A DNA stretch of 6,584 bases from NCBI GenBank assembly GCA_023439425.1, contig JAEXNZ010000074.1, positions 1 through 6,584 of the forward strand. The letters are read 5' to 3'. The notes under the pieces were generated by a model, which worked only from the letters and a program-made list of their open reading frames with translations, did no database searches and was not told the DNA's origin. Shown here in pieces: positions 1 through 6,065 of the stretch. This DNA is from Pseudomonadota bacterium. Its GTDB lineage: Bacteria; Pseudomonadota; Gammaproteobacteria; Xanthomonadales; Xanthomonadaceae. Numbering within the stretch: the first letter of the stretch is position 1; every line of letters starts with the position of its first letter. The translations under genes and the position numbers were made by a program.

Positions 1-45
1 GGGTAACAGTGCGGCAAGCAGCAGGCAGGCCAGGGGCAGGCGCAT
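1..45 (-). CDS. N-terminal fragment of a probable exported protein (partial)
   Basis: Read on the minus strand, an ATG at 45-43 opens a frame that runs off the left edge and gives MRLPLACLLLAALLP. A single Arg followed by an unbroken Leu/Ala stretch is the n-region and hydrophobic core of a Sec signal peptide, so the product probably crosses or sits in the inner membrane. The cysteine at residue 7 comes too early for a normal lipobox. The start is supported by a good Shine-Dalgarno on the same strand, AAGGAAG at 57-51, five bases before the ATG. The gene is divergent from the VIT-domain gene and shares with it the region 46-183. The function cannot be told from 15 residues, and the cleavage site lies outside the window. 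Confidence 0.6.
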   Translation of the reverse strand, partial: MRLPLACLLLAALLP

Positions 46-183
46 GCGATCTTCCTTGTGGGATACGGTCCGTGGGGCTGTCAGCGTGGCGCAAGGCGAC
101 CTTCCTGTCCATGTGCAGTGGCTTCAACCCCGTTTGCCCCGGTGATGCGTTGAAGGTTCCGTCTTCGTCATCAGGAGCGTCAC

Positions 184-3099
184 ATGGACAGCGTGCTGCG
201 CAGGTTGGGGTGGGGAATCGCGGTGTGGGTTGGCGTTGCCGTAGGGCAGGGGGCGGCCGCGCAGGCGGCTGGGCAGGGCCTGCTGACGGTGGCCGGAGCC
301 GAGCGTGAGGTGCAGCTGGAACACGCACAGCTGCACAGCCGGGTCGCCGCCGGACTGGGCGAAACCCGGATCGAGCTGCTGTTCCGGAATTCCAACAACC
401 GTGTGCTGGAAGGCAACCTGGAGTTTCCGCTGGCCGACGGCCAGCAGGTGACCGCCTTCGCGCTGGATATTGACGGGGTACTGCGTGACGCGGTGCCGGT
501 GCCCAAGGATCAGGGCCGACAGGTGTTCGAGGCCATCGAACGACGCGGCGTGGACCCGGGTCTGCTGGAGCAGACCGCCGGCAACCAGTTCCGGCTGCGC
601 ATCTACCCGATACCGGCGCACGGCACACGCCGGGTCGCCCTGACCGTGCGTGAGACGCTGCCGCTGGATGCCAAGGGGCTGCGCTGGAACCTGCCGATGC
701 AGTTCGCGCAGGGCGCGCAGCAGGTGCAGGTGCAGCTGGACGCCGTCGGTACAGGCGTTCCGGTCAAGCGCGGTACCTCTCCGCTGGAACTCACCCTGGC
801 CGGTGCCACCTGGCGGGCGCGCTGGCAGGGGCCCGGTGACCAACTGCCGGGGCAGCTGGGCTGGACCCTGCCGTTGCCGCGTGGCATCAGCGGTGTGCAG
901 GGGCTGTTCAACGGCGAACGCTACTTCATGCTGCAGGTACCGGTGACGGGCCAGCCCCGGCTGCGTGCGTTGCCACGCCGGATCGGGCTGGTCTGGGATG
1001 CCTCGGGTTCCGGCCGCCAGCGCGATACCGCGGCCGAACTGGCGGTGCTGGACCGCTACTTCCAGGCCGTGGGCCAGGCCCAGGTGCAGTTGACCGTACT
1101 GCGGGATCGCGCCGAACCGACGCGTCGCTTCAGCGTGCAGGGCGGCAACTGGAGCGCGCTGCGTCGCGAGCTGGAAACAATGGTGTATGACGGCGGCAGC
1201 GCGCTCAACGACTGGGCGGCCAGCCCTGGGGTCGATGAAACTCTGCTGGTCAGCGATGGCATCGGCAACTTCGGCACCCGCAACCGCCCCGAGCTGCAGC
1301 CGGGACAACCGCTGTATGCGCTGAGCGGGGCCGGTGCCCGTACCGATGCGGCCCGCCTGCGCTACTGGGTGGAAGGCAGTGGCGGTCAGGTGCTGGTTCT
1401 CAGCGGCGTGGATGACGTGGCCTCGGTCGCCGAACGCCTGCTGCGGGAGACTCCCGCCCGTATCGAACCGCAGGGTCAAGGCCTCTCCGATCTGCTGCTG
1501 GACGACACGCAGGCAGGGCAGGGCTGGGTGCGGGTGACGGGTCGCATCACTGCTCAGCCGGCATCGCTGCGCCTGCGTCTGCCCGATGCGGACGGTGCCA
1601 TCACCGAACAGACGATGGCAATGAACGGCCTGCCCGATGCTGATGGCGGGATGGCCGCACACGCGTGGGCTTCGCAGAAGCTGCAACGCATGCACAGCGA
1701 TCGTACTGTGCCGATGTCGACGACCCAGGCGTTTGCGCTGAAGTTTGGCCTTGTCAGCGCGGACACCTCGCTGCTGGTGCTGGAAACACTGGAGGACTAC
1801 CTGCGTTACGGCATCCGTCCGCCGGCTCCGCTGCAGGCCGAATACGACAGGCGCCACGCACTGCAGATCAGCGACGAAGCCGAGCTGCGTCGCCAACGGC
1901 TGGACGCCATCGCACGCCAGTTCGCCGAACGTGAGCAGTGGTGGAACCGCAGTTGGCCCAAAGGACCGCGTCCGCAGGAACCGGACCCGCGCAGCAAGCA
2001 GCGGTCAGCGGGGCGGGGGGAGGCCGCGCGCGAGGCGCGTGCTGCGCCGCCGCCGGCACCGGCTGCACCCGCGATGACGCTGGCTGCCTCGAACGCCAGC
2101 GACAACCAGGCACTGGATGCCATCAGCGTGACCAGCAGCCGTATCCAGGAGGAAGCCTACGCGCCTGCCGCAGCGGACGCGCCGGCCAATGGTGGCCAGC
2201 TGCGGATCACCCTCGGGGCCTGGCAGCCCGACTCACGGTATGCGCGCCAGCTGCGCGCCGCCGCACCCGTGCAGGTCTACGCCCTGTACCTGAAGGAGCG
2301 CGACGAACACGCCAACAGCAGTGCGTTCTACCTGGACGTGGCCGACATCCTGCTGGAGCGTGGTCAGCGTGAGCTGGCCATCCGGGTGCTGTCCAATCTG
2401 GCCGAAATGCAGCTGGAAAACCGCCACGTGCTGCGCGTGCTGGGCTACCGGCTGATGCAGGCCAAGGCCCCGGAACTGGCCGTGCCTGTGTTCCGTCAGG
2501 TGCTGGCGATGGGCGAGGAGGAGCCGCAGAGCTTCCGCGACCTCGGCCTGGCGCTGGAAGCGGCCGGGCAGGCGCAGGCCGCGGTGGATGCGCTCAACGA
2601 GGTGGTGATCCGCCCATGGGACGCCCGCTTCGACGGCATTTCGCTGATCGCGCTGGATGAACTGAACACGCTGGCCAGCCGCAGCAAAGTGAATCTCGAC
2701 AAGGTCGACCCGCGCCTGCGCCGGGCCATGCCGCTGGACCTGCGGGTGGTACTGGGCTGGGACAGCGACAACAGCGACATGGACCTGTGGGTGACCGATC
2801 CGAATGGCGAGCGCGCCTATTACGGCAACCGCCTGACCTACCCGGGCGGGCAGATGTCGCGTGACTTCACCGGGGGCTATGGGCCGGAGCAGTTCTCGCT
2901 GCGCCAGGCCAAGCCCGGTGTTTACAAGGTGGAAGCCAACTATTTCGGCAGCCGCGAGCAGCTGGTGACCGGGGCGACCACGCTGATGCTGCGGCTGACC
3001 ACGAAGTGGGGTGCCAAGGGGCAGCAGGACCAGTACGTGACGATGCGGCTCAAGGACGACAGTGAGACGGTGCTGGTGGGCGAATTCGAGGTGAGGTGA
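184..3099 (+). CDS. Exported VIT / VWA-like / TPR / DUF2135 multidomain protein
   Basis: This 971-residue protein is probably periplasmic or envelope-associated and its function is unknown. Residues 1-28 form a signal peptide: two Arg, a hydrophobic core, and a likely cut after A-Q-A at 26-28. Residues about 50-165 match a VIT domain (FRNSNNRVLEGNLEFPL, the dibasic-plus-acidic segment around 115-130, then IPAHGTRRVALTVRE). Residues about 265-425 are VWA-like, with a MIDAS motif D272-A-S-G-S276 and a later S-D-G at 357-359; the usual MIDAS threonine is not obvious and G337-G-S339 may take its place. At 515-541 is the segment typical of VIT proteins (FGLVSADTSLLVLE). Residues 590-670 are a charged, Ala/Pro-rich linker holding LDAISVTSSRI (644-654). 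Residues about 708-810 look like two or three TPR-like helical pairs. Residues about 848-945 match DUF2135/YfaP (LRVVLGWDSDNSDMDLWVTDP, SRDFTGGYGPE, KVEANYFGSR). AGGAG at 173-177, six bases before the ATG, fixes the start. Family knowledge suggests protein-protein adhesion or an envelope role; no substrate can be named. Confidence 0.9.
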   Translation: MDSVLRRLGWGIAVWVGVAVGQGAAAQAAGQGLLTVAGAEREVQLEHAQLHSRVAAGLGETRIELLFRNSNNRVLEGNLEFPLADGQQVTAFALDIDGVLRDAVPVPKDQGRQVFEAIERRGVDPGLLEQTAGNQFRLRIYPIPAHGTRRVALTVRETLPLDAKGLRWNLPMQFAQGAQQVQVQLDAVGTGVPVKRGTSPLELTLAGATWRARWQGPGDQLPGQLGWTLPLPRGISGVQGLFNGERYFMLQVPVTGQPRLRALPRRIGLVWDASGSGRQRDTAAELAVLDRYFQAVGQAQVQLTVLRDRAEPTRRFSVQGGNWSALRRELETMVYDGGSALNDWAASPGVDETLLVSDGIGNFGTRNRPELQPGQPLYALSGAGARTDAARLRYWVEGSGGQVLVLSGVDDVASVAERLLRETPARIEPQGQGLSDLLLDDTQAGQGWVRVTGRITAQPASLRLRLPDADGAITEQTMAMNGLPDADGGMAAHAWASQKLQRMHSDRTVPMSTTQAFALKFGLVSADTSLLVLETLEDYLRYGIRPPAPLQAEYDRRHALQISDEAELRRQRLDAIARQFAEREQWWNRSWPKGPRPQEPDPRSKQRSAGRGEAAREARAAPPPAPAAPAMTLAASNASDNQALDAISVTSSRIQEEAYAPAAADAPANGGQLRITLGAWQPDSRYARQLRAAAPVQVYALYLKERDEHANSSAFYLDVADILLERGQRELAIRVLSNLAEMQLENRHVLRVLGYRLMQAKAPELAVPVFRQVLAMGEEEPQSFRDLGLALEAAGQAQAAVDALNEVVIRPWDARFDGISLIALDELNTLASRSKVNLDKVDPRLRRAMPLDLRVVLGWDSDNSDMDLWVTDPNGERAYYGNRLTYPGGQMSRDFTGGYGPEQFSLRQAKPGVYKVEANYFGSREQLVTGATTLMLRLTTKWGAKGQQDQYVTMRLKDDSETVLVGEFEVR

Positions 3100-3139
3100 C
3101 AGCACCGGCCGATCCCAACATGAACGGGGCCGCTGGCGC

Positions 3140-3145
3140 TATAAT
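3140..3145 (+). promoter_or_regulatory. Candidate sigma-70 -10 element upstream of prfB
   Basis: A perfect TATAAT stands 40 bases after the stop of the VIT-domain gene and 34 bases before the prfB ATG. Such AT-rich hexamers are rare in this GC-rich sequence. Transcription would begin near 3152 and leave a leader of about 28 bases. No good TTGACA-like -35 hexamer is found 16-18 bases upstream, so the call rests on the -10 and its position. It is probably the promoter of the prfB-lysS unit. Confidence 0.5.
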
Positions 3146-3179
3146 CGGCGGTCTTGCCCAAGCCTTCATGACTGCCGAT

Positions 3180-4305
3180 ATGATCGAGCTCAATCCCGTG
3201 CGCCAGCGAATCACCGATCTGACCGATCGCGTGGTCTCGCTCAGGGGGTATCTTTGACTACGACGCCAAGAAAGAGCGTCTGGAAGAAGTAACCCGGGAA
3301 CTGGAAAACCCCGACATCTGGAACAACCCGGAGTATGCCCAGAACCTGGGCAAGGAACGCTCCCTGCTGGACAAGACGGTGGGCGGCATCGCCACCATCC
3401 TGGACGGGTTGACCGAAAGCACCGAACTGCTGGAACTGGCGGAAAGCGAGCAGGACGAGGACACCGCGCTGGCCGTGGTTGCCGACCTGGACAAGTACCA
3501 GAAGCACGTGGAACAGCTGGAATTCCAGCGCATGTTCTCCGGCGAGATGGACAGTGCGGCCGCCTTCGTCGACATCCAGGCCGGTGCCGGCGGCACCGAA
3601 GCCCAGGACTGGGCCGAAATCCTGTTGCGCATGTACCTGCGCTGGTGCGAATCGCGCGGCTGGAAGACCGAGCTGATGGAAGTCTCCGGCGGTGACGTCG
3701 CAGGCATCAAGTCGGCCACGCTTCGCGTGGAAGGCGACTATGCCTATGGCTGGCTGAAGACCGAAACCGGCGTGCACCGCCTGGTGCGCAAGTCGCCGTT
3801 CGACTCCGACAACCGCCGCCACACCAGCTTTACCTCGGTGTTCGTGTCGCCGGAAATCGACGACAACATCGACATCACCATCAACCCGGCCGACCTGCGC
3901 ACCGACGTGTACCGTTCCTCCGGTGCCGGTGGTCAGCACGTCAACAAGACCGAGTCGGCGGTGCGAATCACCCACGTGCCCAGCGGCATCGTGGTGGCCT
4001 GCCAGACCGGCCGCAGCCAGCACCAGAACCGCGACAACGCGATGAAGATGCTGGCCGCCAAGCTGTACGAGCTGGAAATCCAGAAGCGCAACGCCGAAAA
4101 GGATGCGGTGGAAGCCACCAAGTCCGACATCGGCTGGGGCAGCCAGATCCGCAACTACGTGCTCGACCAGAGCCGTATCAAGGACCTGCGCACCGGCATC
4201 GAGCGTTCCGATACGCAGAAGGTGCTCGATGGCGACCTCGACGAATTCGTCGAAGCCAGCCTGAAGTCCGGCCTGGAAGTCGGCTCCAAGCGCCTCGACG
4301 CGTAA
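3180..4305 (+). CDS. prfB: Peptide chain release factor 2 (RF2), expressed by programmed +1 frameshift
   Basis: RF2 acts in the cytoplasm, where it recognises UGA and UAA in the ribosomal A site and triggers peptide release. The coding sequence is join(3180..3254,3256..4305): 25 codons ending in CTT, an in-frame TGA at 3255-3257, then a +1 shift into a 349-codon frame ending in TAA, 374 residues in all. The tripeptide that reads stop codons, SPF, is at 205-207, and the catalytic GGQ at 250-252 lies within SSGAGGQHVNKTESAVR. These are the same positions as in E. coli RF2. Residue 246 is Ser, not the Thr that makes the E. coli K-12 protein less active. The N-terminus MIELNPVRQRITDLTDRV aligns with E. 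coli MFEINPV, which favours the ATG at 3180; an in-frame ATG at 3168 would add four residues. Neither start has a clear Shine-Dalgarno. The gene is 43 bp from lysS, as in the E. coli prfB-lysS operon. RF2 level is autoregulated by the frameshift. Confidence 0.97.
3243..3258 (+). promoter_or_regulatory. prfB: RF2 programmed +1 frameshift site
   Basis: The sequence AGGGGG-TAT-CTT-TGA-C holds all parts of the classic signal. There is an internal Shine-Dalgarno-like AGGGGG at 3243-3248, a three-base spacer, the slippery CTT at 3252-3254, and a UGA followed by C (a weak termination context) at 3255-3258. When RF2 is scarce, the ribosome pauses at UGA and the leucyl-tRNA slips from CUU to UUU. Reading then continues at GAC, giving R-G-Y-L-D-Y-D-A-K-K across the junction. 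When RF2 is plentiful, a 25-residue peptide is released instead. Confidence 0.97.
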
Positions 4306-4348
4306 TTCCCTCCCTTTGTATCCCCCGCACAAGACCAGCGACCACGCC

Positions 4349-5866
4349 ATGAACGATCAGACCCCCGCGCCGCAGACCCCCGTCGACGAGAACAGCCTCA
4401 TCGCCGAGCGCCGCGCGAAACTGACCGCGCTGCGCGGGCAGGGCATTGCCTACCCGAACGACTTCCGCCGTGAAGACTTCGCTGGCAGCCTGCAGGCCGA
4501 GTACGCCGATGCCGAGCAGTGGACCGCCGAAACCCTGGAGGCCAACGGCCGCCAGGTGAAGATGGCCGGCCGCCTGATGGCCAAGCGGGTGATGGGCAAG
4601 GCCAGTTTCGCCCAGATCCAGGACGAATCCGGTCGCATCCAGTTGTTCCTGCAGGGCAACGCGCTGGGCGACGTGTATGCCGCCTTCAAGGGCTGGGATG
4701 TAGGCGACATCATCGCCGTGGAAGGCGGGCTGACCCGGACCAAGACCGGCGAACTGTCGGTCAAGGCGACCAGCATCCGCCTGCTGACCAAGTCGCTGCG
4801 TCCACTGCCGGACAAGTGGCACGGTCTGGCCGATGTGGAGCAGCGCTACCGCCAGCGCTACGTCGACCTGATCGTCACCCCGGAATCGCGCGAGGTGTTC
4901 ATCAAGCGCTCGCGCATCATCCGAGCGATGCGTGCGTGGCTGGACAGCCGCGACTTCCTGGAAGTGGAAACGCCGATGATGCATTACATCCCCGGCGGTG
5001 CCACGGCCAAGCCGTTCACTACCCATCACAACGCGCTGGACCTGGATCTGTACCTGCGCGTGGCTCCGGAGCTGTACCTCAAGCGCCTGACCGTGGGCGG
5101 CCTGGAGCGGGTGTACGAGATCAATCGCAACTTCCGTAACGAAGGCGTCAGCACCCGGCACAACCCGGAGTTCACCATGATGGAGCTGTACGAGGCCTAC
5201 GCCACGTACAACGAGATCATGGACCTGACCGAAAACGTCATTCGTGACGTCGCCCGCAGCGTGCTCGGCACCACCGAGGTGGAATGGGACGGCGCGAAGA
5301 TCGACCTGGGCCCGGCGATCCGCCGCTGGCGCATGGACGAGGCCGTGCGCCACCACAACCCGGAAATCAGCGCGGCCGACTGCACCGACCGCGAGGCCCT
5401 GCTGCGCCACTGTGAACGCCTGAAGATCCGGGTCAAGCCGTCCTACGGCTGGGGCAAGCTGCTGCTGGAGATCTTCGAGGCCACGGTGGAACACACCCTG
5501 ATCCAGCCGACCTTCATCACCGACCATCCGGTCGAGGTCTCGCCGCTGGCCCGCGCCAACGACAACGACCCGGGCTACACCGACCGCTTCGAGCTGTTCA
5601 TCAACGGCAAGGAACTGGCCAACGGGTTCTCCGAGCTGAACGACCCGGAAGACCAGGCGGCGCGCTTCCAGGCGCAGGTGGCGGCGAAGGAAGGCGGCGA
5701 CGACGAGGCCATGCACTACGACGCCGATTACATCCGTGCGCTGGAGTACGGTATGGCCCCGACCGGCGGCCTGGGCATCGGCATCGACCGCCTGGTGATG
5801 CTGCTGACCGGCAGCAGCTCGATCCGCGACGTGCTGCTGTTCCCCTACATGCGCCCGGAAAACTGA
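4349..5866 (+). CDS. lysS: Lysyl-tRNA synthetase, class II
   Basis: This cytoplasmic enzyme charges tRNA-Lys with lysine, using ATP, through a lysyl-adenylate. The 505-residue length is normal for the bacterial class II enzyme. A short N-terminal helix is followed by an OB-fold anticodon-binding domain at about 65-150 (MAGRLMAKRVMGKASFAQIQD). The catalytic domain carries motif 1 around 183-222 (FLEVETPMM, then GGATAKPF), motif 2 at 262-279 (FRNEGVSTRHNPEFTMME) and motif 3 at 473-486 (GGLGIGIDRLVMLL). The ATG at 4349 was chosen because MNDQTPAPQTPVDENSLI looks like the usual N-terminus. An upstream in-frame TTG at 4316 would add 11 residues of poor quality, and no stop separates the two. No clear Shine-Dalgarno precedes the ATG; the gap after prfB is pyrimidine-rich. 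The gene probably shares an mRNA with prfB. It ends in TGA, a codon read by RF2. Confidence 0.97.
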   Translation: MNDQTPAPQTPVDENSLIAERRAKLTALRGQGIAYPNDFRREDFAGSLQAEYADAEQWTAETLEANGRQVKMAGRLMAKRVMGKASFAQIQDESGRIQLFLQGNALGDVYAAFKGWDVGDIIAVEGGLTRTKTGELSVKATSIRLLTKSLRPLPDKWHGLADVEQRYRQRYVDLIVTPESREVFIKRSRIIRAMRAWLDSRDFLEVETPMMHYIPGGATAKPFTTHHNALDLDLYLRVAPELYLKRLTVGGLERVYEINRNFRNEGVSTRHNPEFTMMELYEAYATYNEIMDLTENVIRDVARSVLGTTEVEWDGAKIDLGPAIRRWRMDEAVRHHNPEISAADCTDREALLRHCERLKIRVKPSYGWGKLLLEIFEATVEHTLIQPTFITDHPVEVSPLARANDNDPGYTDRFELFINGKELANGFSELNDPEDQAARFQAQVAAKEGGDDEAMHYDADYIRALEYGMAPTGGLGIGIDRLVMLLTGSSSIRDVLLFPYMRPEN

Positions 5867-5899
5867 GACCGGCGTCTCAGATGGCCCGGAAAGGGCCGT
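5863..5899 (+). terminator. Two tandem hairpins at the end of lysS, possible terminator
   Basis: The first hairpin has a perfect 7-bp stem, CTGAGAC (5863-5869) and GTCTCAG (5874-5880), around a CGGC loop. It includes the lysS stop codon. The second pairs ATGGCCC (5881-5887) with GGGCCGT (5893-5899), including one G-U pair, around a GGAAA loop. No run of T follows: the next bases are a C-rich then G-rich block and CTTTC. This is therefore a weak candidate for intrinsic termination. It could instead protect the 3' end of the mRNA or slow read-through into rpfG. Confidence 0.4.
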
Positions 5900-5943
5900 C
5901 CCCCGGGGCTTTCGCCGACATGGCCGCGCGAGTATGGTTTCTG

Positions 5944-5978
5944 CGTGGCCTCATGAACTCCCAGGCACTCTGGCCACG
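5944..5978. repeat. 7-bp perfect inverted repeat in the lysS-rpfG gap
   Basis: CGTGGCC at 5944-5950 and GGCCACG at 5972-5978 are perfect reverse complements, separated by 21 bases that contain TCATGAACT. In RNA this would form a hairpin with a large loop; in DNA it could be a protein-binding site. Function unknown. Confidence 0.5.
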
Positions 5979-6052
5979 GATCATGGGTGGGTTGCGGTCG
6001 GCTGACGCGAACTTCACACTGTGACCACGATCATGAACTGGGGCGATCATGA
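5979..6052. repeat. Repeated GATCATG motifs upstream of rpfG
   Basis: GATCATG occurs at 5979-5985, 6029-6035 and 6045-6051; the last two are both followed by A and start 16 bases apart. A related TCATGAACT occurs at 5951-5959 and again at 6031-6039. Between the copies, TCACA-C-TGTGA (6014-6024) forms another small inverted repeat. The clustering next to the rpfG ribosome-binding site suggests operator sites or leader structure, but no known regulator's consensus is recognised. Confidence 0.4.
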
Positions 6053-6054
6053 GC

Positions 6055-6059
6055 GGAGG
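6055..6059 (+). promoter_or_regulatory. Shine-Dalgarno that supports a GTG start for rpfG
   Basis: GGAGG at 6055-6059 stands six bases before GTG at 6066. This is the best ribosome-binding site in the gap. An in-frame TGA at 6060-6062, between this site and the GTG, rules out any longer protein. Confidence 0.65.
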
Positions 6060-6065
6060 TGACGC

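Noticed and set aside
46..183. Promoters in the divergent region
   Set aside because: No convincing -35/-10 pair could be found on either strand by eye, so none is listed, although at least one promoter must be nearby.
124..1896. 590-codon open frame on the minus strand, opposite the VIT-domain gene
   Set aside because: It is a shadow of a GC-rich gene. Its translation is rich in His, Gln, Arg and Ala without recognisable motifs, while the plus strand has a signal peptide, known domains and a good ribosome-binding site.
3106..3135. Possible terminator hairpin after the VIT gene (CGGCC and GGCCG)
   Set aside because: The stem is only 5 bp with a loop of about 17 bases and no T run, so it is too weak to call.
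3241..4350. 369-codon open frame on the minus strand, opposite prfB
   Set aside because: It is antisense to RF2, whose SPF and GGQ motifs are on the plus strand, and has no domain or ribosome-binding site of its own.
4178..5716. 512-codon open frame on the minus strand, opposite lysS and the end of prfB
   Set aside because: It lies opposite an unmistakable lysyl-tRNA synthetase with all three class II motifs, and it crosses the prfB-lysS gap. This is a codon-bias artefact.
5920..6024. 34-codon plus-strand ORF in the lysS-rpfG gap (ATG 5920, inner ATG 5953, TGA at 6022-6024)
   Set aside because: No ribosome-binding site, no recognisable peptide features and no regulatory codon run. It could be a leader peptide only if conserved, which cannot be judged here.
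6014..6024. CRP/Clp site suggested by TCACA and TGTGA
   Set aside because: The half-sites are in reversed order and one base apart, whereas the known site is TGTGA-N6-TCACA.
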